64,000 nt of DNA from Oceanobacillus jeddahensis (GCF_000750635.1 NZ_CCDM010000002.1:372001-436000); one strand, 5' to 3'. Positions 1 to 9,792 are shown, counted from the stretch's first letter. Numbers and translations are program-made. Notes: generated by a model not told the origin, from the sequence alone.

Positions 1-1044
1 GTGGATGTTCTTCAATCAACAAGCAGAGAAAGAGAAACGTATCATGTCAAGCTTCGTTATTCTATTTTATGGGAATGCGCGTTAGGAATTGCGGCAATAA
101 CAAATACAAAACTGCTGGATACATTAGATAAGCCTAAAGAATATTGGACACAAACGAAAGAATCTATTTCCGTAGCGTTATCAGAGGAATTGGAATATGT
201 TGAGAAAAATAATACATGGAAAGCATTACTCCAAATACTCCATCAGCAGGAATTTTCAAGTCTTGAAGATTTTCAGCAATATGTAGAGCGTTTAGCAGAT
301 AAAGAATTAAAATTTATTTGTCTTCCTTTTGTCGGGAATTCGTATCAGACATATCGGGAGCAAGCTGCACAAGGTGAAATGAATGCTGTTAAAGAGCTAA
401 TGCATATTACTAAAAATAATCCCTTCTTTCCGACATATATCGAATTTATTAGTATCTGTGAAGCGGCAACTTTAAAAAAGCATTTGATCAAGGTAATGGA
501 AAGCTGGTATCAGGAAATAGTGAGAGGCAAACAACAAGAAACAGAAACAATTCTGGAAAAGGATTATCAGTCAAAAAAGGAGATGCACCAGAAGGTATCT
601 TCGGAGGAATTAGTGCAGTGGGCGACCGGCGGAGTTACGTATACACCGGAACCTAGTGTGCATACTGTTTTATTAATTCCCCAATATATTTATCGTCCTT
701 GGAATATTGAGGCGGATATCGAAGGAACCAAAGTATTTTATTACCCGGTTGCGAATGAAAGTGTGTCTCCAAGCGATCGATATATGCCAGATTATTTTCT
801 TGTTCAGAAATATAAAGCATTGGGTGATGAAGTGCGCCTGAAAATGGTGAAGTTATTATCCGAACATCCAAGAACGCTGCAGGAAATGACGGAAAAACTG
901 GATATCGGGAAGTCGACCATTCATCATCATTTAAAAATACTGAGAGCAGCAAAAATCGTAGAAATAGTCGATTCAAAATATTGCTTGAAAAAGAATGTGT
1001 TCACTCTTTTAGTAAAAGAATTTAACTGGTATCTGGAGAAATGA
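1..1044 (+). CDS. ArsR-type winged-helix transcriptional regulator
   Basis: The last 75 or so residues form a clear ArsR-like winged helix (ALGDEVRLKMVKLLSEHP, then a recognition helix around KSTIHHHLKILR). The first 250 residues are a helical domain I do not recognise, as in the long ArsR proteins that sit beside transporters. Translation begins with GTG at the first base of the window, so no ribosome binding site can be seen and the true start could lie upstream. The stop codon overlaps the start of the following MFS gene (ATGA), which indicates translational coupling and suggests that the protein controls that exporter. The ligand is unknown. There is no obvious cysteine metal site in the HTH region, so metal sensing is not supported. 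Confidence 0.8.
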   Translation: MDVLQSTSRERETYHVKLRYSILWECALGIAAITNTKLLDTLDKPKEYWTQTKESISVALSEELEYVEKNNTWKALLQILHQQEFSSLEDFQQYVERLADKELKFICLPFVGNSYQTYREQAAQGEMNAVKELMHITKNNPFFPTYIEFISICEAATLKKHLIKVMESWYQEIVRGKQQETETILEKDYQSKKEMHQKVSSEELVQWATGGVTYTPEPSVHTVLLIPQYIYRPWNIEADIEGTKVFYYPVANESVSPSDRYMPDYFLVQKYKALGDEVRLKMVKLLSEHPRTLQEMTEKLDIGKSTIHHHLKILRAAKIVEIVDSKYCLKKNVFTLLVKEFNWYLEK

Positions 1045-2273
1045 AAGATGTGAAGCGGTTGGAGACGTCAGTTTTTAAAAATAGATCCTTCCTGTCTATA
1101 TGGATGGGGAATGGAATCTCAGAGCTGGGCGGTGCTTTTGGAACCTTTTGTAATTCCATATTAATTTTTCAATTAACAGGTTCTAAACTAGCGTTGGGAA
1201 GTATGTGGCTGTTATATTTAATTCCTTCTTTAGTACTTCAATTATTTATTGGACCATTTATTGACCGTTGGAGCCGAAAGTGGATATTAATTTTCTCTCA
1301 GATGGCAAGAGGCTTTGTGTTTCTTGTACCACTGGTTGCTTTATTGACCGACACACTTGTGCCCTGGCATATCTATTTGGTTCAGATGATCGTCGGTTTA
1401 ATTACACCGCTGTATGTTCCGGCAAATCAAGCGATAACTCCTTCTATCGTAGCAAAAGAGCAATTAGAAACGGCAAATGCATATTTGGAAGGAACAGCGC
1501 GGTTCATGACGTTTACGGCTCCATTTTTAGGGGGAGTTGTAATTGAATATATAGGTGTCATGCCTACGATGATTCTAGTAAGTACATTGCTATTATTAAG
1601 CAGCTTTACATTATTTTTTATTCAAGAAACCAGAATTCCACAAAAGAAGAGAGCTTCATGGTTAAAGGAGTTTACAGAAGGACTGACTTATTTTTTTAGA
1701 AAGCGGGTCATTGTTTGGCTGGGTATATTTTTGGGTTTTGTCCAGTTTGGTGTTGGCGTGACAATGGTTACAACACTACCATATATTACAGAGGAATTGT
1801 CAGGAAGCTATGCAGAATACGGTTATTTTATGGCTGGTTTTCCTGTTGGATTTATTTTAGGATCCATCCTGGTTGGGAAAATAAAATATCGAAGCCGCAG
1901 AAGGTTAATGCTTGGAGCATTATTTATAGGCGGGCTTACCTTTATTTTCTTATTTATCAATACAAGTGTTTTATTAGGAATTCTAACAGAAATAATCGGT
2001 GGAATTGCTATGGCTGTTTTTGGGATACATAATACGACAATTTGTCAAAAAATCATACCGCATCATTTAATGGGGAAAATATTCTCCGTCCGGTTATTGA
2101 TTATTCGGTGTATGATGCCACTAGGTGTATTGGCTGGAGGTTTTTTAAGTGAAGTATGGGGAGTCCGCCCATTGTATTTGTTAATAGGAGTGATGATAAG
2201 TACAACTTCTTTCTTAGGAATACTGCTGCCGTATTTTAAATTTATCGATGAGGATGTAGAAAAAGGTAGCTAA
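1041..2273 (+). CDS. MFS transporter, probable drug or metabolite exporter
   Basis: This 410-aa integral membrane protein has about twelve hydrophobic segments. Its layout is that of the major facilitator drug-efflux branch: the N-terminal NxxFLSIWMGNGISELG region, and the loop after TM2 with FIDRWSRKW, the family's loop 2-3 signature D-R-x-x-R/K. It overlaps the upstream ArsR gene by four bases, so the two form a regulator-exporter pair. The substrate cannot be deduced from sequence. No terminator with a T-run is obvious directly behind the stop codon. Confidence 0.85.
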   Translation: MKDVKRLETSVFKNRSFLSIWMGNGISELGGAFGTFCNSILIFQLTGSKLALGSMWLLYLIPSLVLQLFIGPFIDRWSRKWILIFSQMARGFVFLVPLVALLTDTLVPWHIYLVQMIVGLITPLYVPANQAITPSIVAKEQLETANAYLEGTARFMTFTAPFLGGVVIEYIGVMPTMILVSTLLLLSSFTLFFIQETRIPQKKRASWLKEFTEGLTYFFRKRVIVWLGIFLGFVQFGVGVTMVTTLPYITEELSGSYAEYGYFMAGFPVGFILGSILVGKIKYRSRRRLMLGALFIGGLTFIFLFINTSVLLGILTEIIGGIAMAVFGIHNTTICQKIIPHHLMGKIFSVRLLIIRCMMPLGVLAGGFLSEVWGVRPLYLLIGVMISTTSFLGILLPYFKFIDEDVEKGS

Positions 2274-2449
2274 AGGAGTTTGGTTTAAGTTAGTTAATAC
2301 ATACCGAGATGAAAGTCTTTTTTACACGATTGGAAAGTATAAGAAATACTACGGATTCACTAAAGGGCGGGCGTATGCGAATTTTTCTAATAGTTGTAAG
2401 AAGTATTAACTAGAAATTTTAATAACTACATTATTTTAATATTTTGAAA

Positions 2450-2478
2450 TTGTTTTACTCTGAATATTATATTATTAT
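2450..2478 (+). promoter_or_regulatory. Candidate sigma-A promoter for the GntR gene
   Basis: TTGTTT, 17 bases, then TATTAT, within the AT-rich 300-base gap between the MFS gene and the GntR gene. Nothing else convincing was seen in that gap. Confidence 0.4.
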
Positions 2479-2573
2479 TAAATTTGTAAAGTGGTACGTA
2501 TCTCTATGTTATTCATTTAGTGAAAGCAAGGAGGCAGAAAACTGATTTCCACATTTAAATAAAGAGGTGATAT

Positions 2574-3299
2574 GTGTTGCAGTTAGAATTTAAAAGTTCA
2601 ACACCGTTACATGTTCAATTAAAAATGTTAATCGAAAAAAAAATAGCAGAAGGAGAACTTACAGGACAAATTCCAAGTGAACGAAATTTTATGGACATTT
2701 ATCATGTTAGTCGAAGTACTATACGAGAGGCAATCAATTTACTTGTCCGGGAAGGGGTGTTGGAGAAACGTCACGGTGCTGGTACATTTGTTTCTCTCAA
2801 GCCAATTCATCAATGGCTTGGGAACCTTACCAGCACTACGGAAGTGATTAGACAGATGGGGATGAGGCCTGGAGCTAAATTAATTACCCACTATAAATTA
2901 ACACCGCCTTCCTATATACAGGAGAAAACTGGTTTTAGTGAAGCTTATTTTGTGAAGCGCGTTCGCTATGCAGACGGAGTTCCAATTGGTGTAGAGTGTC
3001 ACTACTATCCCATTCATATTGGGAAGGAACTTTCAAAATACAACTTAAATGATGTGACATTATATGATATTCAACAAAATGAACTTGGCATTTTATTTGC
3101 GGAAGCTGATCAAACGATTGGAAGTGGAATTATAACGAATGCTGACGCGGATCTCCTGAAAGTTCCTAAGCAACTGCATGTTCTAATTGCGGAAAGACTT
3201 ATTAAAGATCACGGTGGTAATACAGTAGAATTTGAGAAAGCTTATTATCGAAGCGATATGTATAACTTTCATATCAATTTATCTCGGAAATTTGGATAA
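2574..3299 (+). CDS. GntR-family (HutC/UTRA) transcriptional regulator
   Basis: The protein has an N-terminal GntR winged helix at residues 5-70 (PSERNFMDIYHVSRSTIREAI, then EKRHGAGTFV) and a C-terminal UTRA ligand domain ending in EFEKAYYRSDMYNF. The 241-aa length is normal for the subfamily. The start is GTG at 2574 or TTG at 2577; the ribosome binding site AAAGAGGTGA at 2561-2570 fits TTG slightly better by spacing. It is followed by 418 bases and then the taurine-type aminotransferase on the same strand, so it is the likely regulator of the sulfonate cluster, though an effector such as taurine is only inferred. UTRA domains usually bind small acidic or phosphorylated ligands. Confidence 0.85.
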   Translation: MLQLEFKSSTPLHVQLKMLIEKKIAEGELTGQIPSERNFMDIYHVSRSTIREAINLLVREGVLEKRHGAGTFVSLKPIHQWLGNLTSTTEVIRQMGMRPGAKLITHYKLTPPSYIQEKTGFSEAYFVKRVRYADGVPIGVECHYYPIHIGKELSKYNLNDVTLYDIQQNELGILFAEADQTIGSGIITNADADLLKVPKQLHVLIAERLIKDHGGNTVEFEKAYYRSDMYNFHINLSRKFG

Positions 3300-3420
3300 T
3301 AAGAGACCAAAGTATAATTATTAAGCTTATTTACATGAGATAGGAATAGCTGTATTCATATAAAATTATTATAGCATTTATTATAAATTTAAATAACTGA
3401 ATTAATTTAAAATATTGAAT

Positions 3421-3448
3421 TTGCTAAATTCTTATCATATACTATAAA
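3421..3448 (+). promoter_or_regulatory. Candidate promoter for the sulfonate cluster
   Basis: TTGCTA, 16 bases, TATAAA, lying 270 bases upstream of the aminotransferase start. The long leader contains the inverted repeat and the cre-like site listed separately. No terminator follows the GntR gene, so readthrough is also possible. Confidence 0.35.
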
Positions 3449-3550
3449 CAGTCCAATCAAAATTGGTACGGACCTCCGCCGCTAATGCTGAGAATCATGG
3501 AAAGTTGGGGTCATTTTGTGATTGAAGTATTCCTTATTATTGGTAGAATG

Positions 3551-3580
3551 CATTATCAGCTCAAACTGATGTTGATAATG
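3551..3580. promoter_or_regulatory. Inverted repeat, possible operator
   Basis: CATTATCA at 3551-3558 is matched by TGATAATG at 3573-3580, a perfect 8-base inverted repeat with a 14-base spacer, upstream of the aminotransferase. It could be a binding site for the adjacent GntR or LysR regulator. There is no T-run, so a terminator is unlikely. Confidence 0.4.
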
Positions 3581-3591
3581 TTGTTTATTAA

Positions 3592-3605
3592 TGAAAGCGC
3601 TTTTA
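3592..3605. promoter_or_regulatory. cre-like site (CcpA)
   Basis: TGAAAGCGCTTTTA matches the catabolite-responsive element consensus TGWNANCGNTNWCA at all but one defined position and is palindromic in its core. It suggests that the sulfonate cluster is repressed when preferred sugars are present. Confidence 0.5.
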
Positions 3606-3717
3606 TTGTAAGGGAGGAGGGTTGACGTAGACAGAATAATATTAGCTTTGATCTCTTTAGAAGTAATCAATTCATTTGCTTATGTTACCAAAAACGAAAA
3701 GGAAATGAGGGGAAGAA

Positions 3718-5073
3718 ATGAAATCAGAAATTGAAATGAAAAGTTCAGTGACTGAAAAAGAATCACGGCTATGGAATGCGATGCATCGGTTTAACCCGGA
3801 TGAAAAGGGAATGGTGGCTGTTTCCGGGGAGGGATCTTGGTTTAAGGATGAAAACGGTAAAGAATATCTTGATGGTGTTTCCGGACTGTGGTGTTTAAAT
3901 CTCGGATATGGAAGGCAGGAAATTGTCGATGCAGCAGCTGAACAGATGAAAAAGCTTTCGTATTTCCCGTTAACCATGAATCATCAGCCAGCAATTCGTT
4001 TAGCAGAAAAAATTAGTGATTTGTTAGAAGCAGAATATCAGACGTTTTTTTCAAATAGTGGTTCTGAGGCTAACGAAACAGCATTTAAAATTGCCCGGCA
4101 GTACCATATTCAAACAGGTAACCCGGGAAAATACAAATTTATTTCACGTTATCGCGCTTATCATGGATCAACTATGGGAGCAATGAGTGCAACTGCTCAG
4201 GCAATACGTAGAGTGAAGTATGATCCTTCTGCACCGGGTTTTCTACATGTTGCGCCTCCATATAGCTATCGTTCATTGTATTCAGGAAATCAGGAAGAAA
4301 AAGATCTAAGGGCGGCAGATGAATTGGAAGAAATGATTAAGTGGGAAGGAGAAGAAACCATTGCTGCTTTTATTATGGAGCCTTTTATTTCTGGCGGAGG
4401 AGTCATTATTCCATCTATGAAATATATTCAGCGGGTTGCTGAGATCTGCAGAGAGAAAAATGTGCTGCTTATTATGGACGAAGTAGTATCTGGCTTTGGA
4501 CGGACGGGTAAAATGTTTGGGTTCATGCATACTTCCAATGTACAACCAGATATTGTCACTATGGCAAAAGGATTGACAAGTGGGTACTTGCCACTTGGTG
4601 CGACAGCCGTAAAGGCAGAAATCTATGAAGCATTCAAAAAAGAAGGGAAAGACAATCACTTACGTCACGTATCAACATATGGCGGGCACCCAGCAGCATG
4701 TGCAGTAGGGTTAAAAAATATTGAAATTATAGAAAAGGAAAATATAGTTGGGCGGGTGGATGCGCTTGGACAATCAAAATTGAAGATATTACATGACCTT
4801 AAAAATCACGCCAATGTTGGTGAAGTAAGACAAATCGGCTTTCTTCTTGGATTGGAGATGGTAGAGAATAAAGAAACGAAAGTCCCTTTATCAGATGCCA
4901 AAATGAACGAGATTATTTCTAGTTGTAAACAAAAAGGGCTTATTATCGGGAAAAACGGGGACACCGTGCCTGGTGGAAATAATATCCTTATCATTGCACC
5001 GCCGCTTACTAGCACAGAGGAGGATTTGGATTTTATCAACGAGACGGTCTCATCAGTCATTCACCATATGTAG
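3718..5073 (+). CDS. tpa: Class III aminotransferase, probable taurine-pyruvate aminotransferase
   Basis: This PLP enzyme of fold type I, class III, has 451 residues. The PLP-binding lysine is K284 in TMAKGLTSGYLPLGA, the cofactor aspartate is D254 in LIMDEVVSGFGRTG, and the phosphate-binding loop is SNSGSEANETAFK near residue 112. Class III covers many omega-amino acid transaminases. The taurine assignment rests on overall resemblance to Tpa proteins and on the co-encoded Xsc, whose substrate sulfoacetaldehyde is the product of taurine transamination. It starts at ATG 3718 behind GAGGGG. Pyruvate would be the amino acceptor, giving alanine. Other amines such as hypotaurine or beta-alanine remain possible. 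Confidence 0.82.
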   Translation: MKSEIEMKSSVTEKESRLWNAMHRFNPDEKGMVAVSGEGSWFKDENGKEYLDGVSGLWCLNLGYGRQEIVDAAAEQMKKLSYFPLTMNHQPAIRLAEKISDLLEAEYQTFFSNSGSEANETAFKIARQYHIQTGNPGKYKFISRYRAYHGSTMGAMSATAQAIRRVKYDPSAPGFLHVAPPYSYRSLYSGNQEEKDLRAADELEEMIKWEGEETIAAFIMEPFISGGGVIIPSMKYIQRVAEICREKNVLLIMDEVVSGFGRTGKMFGFMHTSNVQPDIVTMAKGLTSGYLPLGATAVKAEIYEAFKKEGKDNHLRHVSTYGGHPAACAVGLKNIEIIEKENIVGRVDALGQSKLKILHDLKNHANVGEVRQIGFLLGLEMVENKETKVPLSDAKMNEIISSCKQKGLIIGKNGDTVPGGNNILIIAPPLTSTEEDLDFINETVSSVIHHM

Positions 5074-5115
5074 AAGTGATCTATATGAGAAAAATCCGAT
5101 GGGAAGGTTGTATCC

Positions 5116-6045
5116 ATGAATTATGAGCGTTTAAAAACCTTTATTACTGTGGCGGAAAAAAAGAGCTTTTCAGAAGCGGCCAAGATACTATTTGTTACAC
5201 AGCCAACAATTACATCACAAATTAAAGCGTTAGAGGTAGAACTGAGAACGAAATTATTTGAACGAACAACGAAAAAAGTTCAAATGACTCAATCAGCCAA
5301 GATTTTATTAAAATATGCCAGGGAAATTGTTAGAATGAACGATTTAGCTCGTAAAGATATTTTGCACATGGAGGGTACGATATATGGTGAATTGGGCATG
5401 GGGTGCAGCTTAACTATTGGTGAATATATTTTACAGAATTTTCTGAAGAAATTCAAGGAAGCGTATCCTTTAATTCAAATACAAGTGAATATTGCTAACT
5501 CGGAATTTATTGTAGACTCTATTAAAAATGAATTCATTGATGTTGGGCTGGTGGAGACACCGATAGAGGATAATCAAATCGAATTGGAACCATTTCTGGA
5601 AGACGAACTCGTCTTAATTGCAACACCAGATTATTTTCCAAGTAACGACCATTGGATATCCTGGGAACAAGTGGAGCAGTCTCCACTTATTTTTCGGGAA
5701 GAAGGATCAGGAACACGCTCTGTTGTGAATCATTATATGGAAAAAGCAGGGTTGTCGATGAATGATTTGAACATAGTCATGGAACTTGGAAGTACCGAGG
5801 CTATTAAGGCGGTAGTGGAATCTGGGTTAGGAGTCTCCTTCATTTCAAAAAATGCAATAAAAAAAGAACAGAAGTTGAAACTTTTAAAAGCTTATTCCAT
5901 TTCGAACATGAAATTAAAGCGTCACTTTTACGTCGCCTACAAGAAGAACCATGTGTTGAAATCGGTAACAGAATTATTTCTGAATGATTTGTGTGGAAAA
6001 AAGCAGGAAATAGATACATTGCAAATAACTGAAACGAGCTGGTAA
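5116..6045 (+). CDS. LysR-family regulator (CysL/YeiE-like)
   Basis: The N-terminal LysR helix-turn-helix (residues 1-60, FSEAAKILFVTQPTITSQIKAL) is followed by a substrate-binding domain with the REEGSGTR loop near residue 195. That loop is typical of the CysL/CbbR/YeiE group, in which regulators of sulfite reductase and of the YeiH exporter occur. It lies 42 bases after the aminotransferase and 32 bases before xsc on the same strand, so all three may be cotranscribed. It probably senses a sulfur compound such as sulfite or sulfoacetaldehyde (inference). The length of 309 aa is normal for the family. Confidence 0.85.
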   Translation: MNYERLKTFITVAEKKSFSEAAKILFVTQPTITSQIKALEVELRTKLFERTTKKVQMTQSAKILLKYAREIVRMNDLARKDILHMEGTIYGELGMGCSLTIGEYILQNFLKKFKEAYPLIQIQVNIANSEFIVDSIKNEFIDVGLVETPIEDNQIELEPFLEDELVLIATPDYFPSNDHWISWEQVEQSPLIFREEGSGTRSVVNHYMEKAGLSMNDLNIVMELGSTEAIKAVVESGLGVSFISKNAIKKEQKLKLLKAYSISNMKLKRHFYVAYKKNHVLKSVTELFLNDLCGKKQEIDTLQITETSW

Positions 6046-6077
6046 ACCTAATAAAATTTTAAGGAGGATTTTATAAT

Positions 6078-7853
6078 ATGGTCAAACAAACAGAAGAAAT
6101 GAAAATGTCAGTAAGGCAAAAACAGAAGATGACACCAAGTGAGGCCATTGTGGAAACGCTGGTCGCAGAAAATATTAAGGAAGTTTATGGTATTGTTGGT
6201 TCCGCGTTTATGGATATGCTCGATTTATTCCCGGCAGCTGGGATCCGATTTATTCCAGTACGCCATGAACAAAGTGCAGGGCATATGGCAGATGCGTATG
6301 AACGTGTTTCTGGTACTGCTGGTGTTATCGTTGGCCAAAACGGGCCAGGGGTTACCAATATGGTTACCTCTGTTGCTGCGGCAAATCAGGCTCATAGTCC
6401 AATGGTCGTTATTTCTCCATCAGCAGGAACAAATTCGATTGGTCTAGATGGTTTCCAGGAAGCGAATCAAGTCTCTATTTTTCAGGATATCACCAAAGAA
6501 ACCGTTCGAGTAACCAACGTAAACCGAGTAGCTGATAATTTACGTACAGCATTTCGAATTGCATATGCAGAACGCGGTCCAGTGTTGTTTGATATTCCTC
6601 GAGATTTATTCTATGGAGAACTGGAAGATGTTATCCTTAAGCCAAATCAATATCGTGTTGATAAGAGGGGGATCGGTGATCAGAATTCTATTGAAAAAGC
6701 GGTTGAGTTATTAAAGAATGCGAAAAAACCAGTTATTATTTCTGGAAGAGGTACAGTTGATGCAGGAGGAGTTGATACAGTTGTTAACATTGCAGAGCAT
6801 TTGACAGCGCCAGCTTCTACCGCTTATATGCATAATGATGCGTTTCCTGCAGATCATCCATTAGCAGTTGGTCCGATTGGTTATATGGGTTCAAAAGCAG
6901 CGATGTACACATTGAAGGAAGCTGATGTTGTATTGGCAGTAGGTACTCGGCTTTCTCAATTCGGTACGTTGCCGTGTTATGATATTGATTATTTCCCTAA
7001 GAATGCAAAGATTATTCAAATTGATATAAATCCACGCCAAATTGGTCGTACACATCCTGTTGAAGTGGGGATCATTGGTGATGCCAAAGCGGCAAGTGAC
7101 GAAATCTATCGACAATTGCAATCAGCTCTGCCGTCATCTGAAAAAGACACAGGCCGCATGCAAGTAGTAGGCAATCGAAAAAAAGAATGGGAACAAGAAT
7201 TAATAGATTTAGCCATGGAGGACGGGAATCCAATTAATCCGCGTCGTGCCCTATTAGAATTGACCAAAGCAATGCCGGAAAATTCGATTGTATCAACGGA
7301 TATTGGTAACGTTTCTTCTACAGCTAATGCTTATTTGAAGTTTAACCATCCACGTCGTCATATTGCAGCATTGACATTTGGTAATACCGGTTTTGCCTAT
7401 CCAGCAGCCCTCGGTGCGCAACTTGCCGATACAGATGCACCAGTATTTGCAATTATCGGAGATGGTGCATGGGGGATGAGTTTGCATGAAGTAAGTACAG
7501 CGGTAGAACAGAACATTCCAGTTGTAGCATGTGTTTTTAACAACAAATCATGGGCTGCTGAAAAGAAAAATCAAGTGGATTTTTATGATGATCGTTATGT
7601 TGGCTCTGATATTAGTGCCCCTGAATTCGCTGAAGTAGCTAAATCAATGGGGGCGCTTGGATATACAATTGAAAAAGCGGAAGATATTGCTCCAGTTATT
7701 AAAGAAGTGCTTGAAAAAAGAAAACCTGCTGTATTGAACATTTACGTTGACGGTACACAACTTGCCCCTCCTTTCCGGAAAGATGCACTTAAGATGCCAA
7801 CGCGCTTCTTAGATAAATATAAACATCTTGATTTTAATGAATGGGGTAAATAA
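6078..7853 (+). CDS. xsc: Sulfoacetaldehyde acetyltransferase
   Basis: This thiamine diphosphate enzyme converts sulfoacetaldehyde and phosphate to acetyl phosphate and sulfite. The N-terminal part carries the features that separate Xsc from acetolactate synthase: [36 protein letters not shown], and the cofactor-activating glutamate E64 in [14 protein letters not shown]. The C-terminal ThDP/Mg motif is [11 protein letters not shown] ending in NN (about residues 461-490). At 591 aa it has the usual Xsc length. It starts at ATG 6078 behind a strong AAGGAGG. Cytoplasmic. Acetyl phosphate would enter metabolism through a phosphotransacetylase or acetate kinase encoded outside the window. Confidence 0.93.
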   Translation: MVKQTEEMKMSVRQKQKMTPSEAIVETLVAENIKEVYGIVGSAFMDMLDLFPAAGIRFIPVRHEQSAGHMADAYERVSGTAGVIVGQNGPGVTNMVTSVAAANQAHSPMVVISPSAGTNSIGLDGFQEANQVSIFQDITKETVRVTNVNRVADNLRTAFRIAYAERGPVLFDIPRDLFYGELEDVILKPNQYRVDKRGIGDQNSIEKAVELLKNAKKPVIISGRGTVDAGGVDTVVNIAEHLTAPASTAYMHNDAFPADHPLAVGPIGYMGSKAAMYTLKEADVVLAVGTRLSQFGTLPCYDIDYFPKNAKIIQIDINPRQIGRTHPVEVGIIGDAKAASDEIYRQLQSALPSSEKDTGRMQVVGNRKKEWEQELIDLAMEDGNPINPRRALLELTKAMPENSIVSTDIGNVSSTANAYLKFNHPRRHIAALTFGNTGFAYPAALGAQLADTDAPVFAIIGDGAWGMSLHEVSTAVEQNIPVVACVFNNKSWAAEKKNQVDFYDDRYVGSDISAPEFAEVAKSMGALGYTIEKAEDIAPVIKEVLEKRKPAVLNIYVDGTQLAPPFRKDALKMPTRFLDKYKHLDFNEWGK

Positions 7854-7863
7854 CGATGTCTTC

Positions 7864-7898
7864 AAGAGCTCTCTATCCCATTATGGAAGAGGGCTCTT
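7864..7898 (+). terminator. Terminator-like hairpin after xsc
   Basis: AAGAGCTCTCT pairs with AGAGGGCTCTT (11 pairs including one G-U) directly behind the xsc stop codon. The following tail is only weakly T-rich, so termination may be partial. Confidence 0.55.
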
Positions 7899-8124
7899 TA
7901 TACCGCCCGCGGTAGGAAAGTAAAAGAAAAATTTCTAAGAATACTATATATTTTGATAAACAATAGGTTTGAAATGTAATTAAAAAGATTTAGGATTAAA
8001 AAATTAGCATTTATGTAGGTTTACAAAAGTAAATATTCCATTTCAACAGAATACTCCAGCTGTATCCAGTATTTTTAATAAGAATCAGGGGCTACGGAAA
8101 AGAGAAATTAGGTAGGTTGTTATG

Positions 8125-8145
8125 ACAAACGTTCAAATAGTTTGT
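8125..8145. promoter_or_regulatory. Short inverted repeat upstream of the permease
   Basis: ACAAAC and GTTTGT are separated by nine bases, 54 bases before the permease start. It is a possible operator. The rest of the 345-base gap between xsc and the permease holds only the terminator-like hairpin and AT-rich sequence. Confidence 0.25.
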
Positions 8146-8198
8146 TAAGATTTTTGCTCAGAAATGTACCTAACACGAAGTATAGGAGGGTTAATTGT

Positions 8199-9680
8199 AT
8201 GGAAGAACGCGAGCAATTGAAACGAACATTAAAGCCGCAATGGGTATGGGCTATTGCATTAGGGTCAGCTATTGGCTGGGGAGCATTTGTTCAACCTTCT
8301 GTTTGGATGAGCGGCTCAGGTCCTCTTGGTGCAATAATTGGGTTTGGAATTGGAGCTCTACTGATGATGATAATTGCTGTTAGTTATGGTTTTCTTGTCG
8401 AAAAGTTTCCTGTATCTGGTGGAGAATTTGCATATGCCTATTTAGGATTTAACCGCAATCATGCTTATATTGCCGGCTGGTTTCTCGTTTTGGGTTACAT
8501 GTGTATTGTAGCGTTAAATGCTTCAGCACTAGCATTAATGATTAGATATATCTTCCCGTCTGTGGCTGAACAAGGCTATTTGTATAGTATCGCAGGCTGG
8601 GATGTTTATTTAGTCGAAGTACTGATTGCAAGTACAGCTTTAATTATTTTTGCTTATATGAACTTTCGAGGCTCAACACTTTCTGGGCGATTACAATTTA
8701 TATTTGTCATCTTCATGATTTTAGGGGTCTTATTTTTAGGAATAGGTGCAGTTTTAAATCCAGCTACATCATTTGCAAATCTTCAGCCAGTTTTTAATCC
8801 GGAAACAACTACTTTTTCAAGTATCATACTTATTGTAGCCATTGCTCCATGGGCGTTTGTCGGATTTGATAATGTACCTCAGGCGGCTGAAGAATTTAAT
8901 TTTCCAGCAAAAAAAGCATTTATGCTCATTATTTTTTCACTTATTTGTGCGGGTCTTATTTATATGATGATGATTATGGCAACAGCTTTGTATATGCCTT
9001 GGCAGGAACTGGTAAGTGCTCAATCACAATGGGGCACTGGTGATGCGATGTCAGGTTTATTTGGAAATATTGGAATCTTGATCCTGGCAATTGCATTGTC
9101 AATGGGGGTGTTTACAGGGTTAAATGGATTTTACGTATCCAGTAGTCGTTTATTATTTGCAATGGGACGTGCTCAAATAATTCCAAACATTTTTGGGAAA
9201 TTACATTCAAAATATAAAACTCCTTTTGCAGGTATTATTTTCACTTGTGTAGTTTGTTTAATTACTCCCTGGTTTGGACGGCAAGTTTTAACTTGGGTTG
9301 TTGACATGTCTTCTGTTGGAGTAACGATTGCGTATATTTATACATGTGTTGTTGCATTCAAATCATTTAAATGGTCAGAAGAAGGATTGTTGTCAGTTAA
9401 TCAGAGTCGACATATGCCTACAGTTGCTGCTCCTGTTAAGAAAGGCTTTAGTTTAGCTGGTACATTAATTGGATTTATTTTTCTTGGTTTATTACTCATT
9501 CCAAATTCACCTGCTTTCATGGGAGCGCCTTCATTAATAGCGCTAATTGTTTGGGTATCGCTTGGGGTTATCTTTTATCTGATTAAAGGTCCAGAATTTA
9601 GAAAAATACCAAAAGAACGACTTGAATATCTTATTCTTGGAAAACAGACTAAAGAGGAAACGGAGGAAGCGAGTGGGTAG
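8199..9680 (+). CDS. APC-superfamily amino acid permease, possible taurine or sulfonate importer
   Basis: This integral membrane protein has about twelve hydrophobic segments and the APC features: N-terminal LKPQWVWAIALGSAIGWGAF (the unwound TM1 region G-S-A-I-G-W-G) and APWAFVGFDNVPQAAEEF in TM6. I place the start at ATG 8199, which has AGGAGG eight bases upstream; the reading frame extends 19 codons further upstream without a good site. The product is 493 aa. It sits between xsc and the YeiH-type exporter, so it is the only candidate importer for taurine in the cluster. Most known taurine importers are ABC or TRAP systems, so this role is inference. Confidence 0.8.
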   Translation: MEEREQLKRTLKPQWVWAIALGSAIGWGAFVQPSVWMSGSGPLGAIIGFGIGALLMMIIAVSYGFLVEKFPVSGGEFAYAYLGFNRNHAYIAGWFLVLGYMCIVALNASALALMIRYIFPSVAEQGYLYSIAGWDVYLVEVLIASTALIIFAYMNFRGSTLSGRLQFIFVIFMILGVLFLGIGAVLNPATSFANLQPVFNPETTTFSSIILIVAIAPWAFVGFDNVPQAAEEFNFPAKKAFMLIIFSLICAGLIYMMMIMATALYMPWQELVSAQSQWGTGDAMSGLFGNIGILILAIALSMGVFTGLNGFYVSSSRLLFAMGRAQIIPNIFGKLHSKYKTPFAGIIFTCVVCLITPWFGRQVLTWVVDMSSVGVTIAYIYTCVVAFKSFKWSEEGLLSVNQSRHMPTVAAPVKKGFSLAGTLIGFIFLGLLLIPNSPAFMGAPSLIALIVWVSLGVIFYLIKGPEFRKIPKERLEYLILGKQTKEETEEASG

Positions 9681-9742
9681 TTAGTAGTTTCTAAGGTTGC
9701 TTCTAAGATAGTATCGTGTTGAATACGTGTAGTAAATTACAA

Positions 9743-9792
9743 AAAGCAGTTATAAAGGTATGAGTTATTTCCTTTTTAGCTGCTTTAAATTT
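9743..9792 (+). terminator. Terminator-like hairpin after the permease
   Basis: AAAGCAG...TATAAAGG pairs with CCTTTTTAGCTGCTTT, followed by a short AATTTT tail. The rest of the 331-base gap up to the exporter gene shows nothing clear apart from AT-rich promoter-like sequence. Confidence 0.6.

Noticed and set aside
653..976. Long open frames on the strand opposite to real genes (for example 653-976, 14903-15259, 15687-16085, 19531-20022, 46963-47367)
   Set aside because: They lie wholly or mostly within well-supported genes, lack ribosome binding sites and show no protein-like motifs.
3482..3670. 62-codon minus-strand frame in the leader of the aminotransferase
   Set aside because: It covers the inverted repeat and cre-like site, has no ribosome binding site and a composition unlike a protein.
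6078..7853. Acetolactate synthase or other ThDP enzyme instead of Xsc
   Set aside because: The N-terminal region follows the Xsc pattern closely and the neighbours (taurine-type aminotransferase, YeiH) fit sulfonate use; no ilvN or alsD lies nearby.
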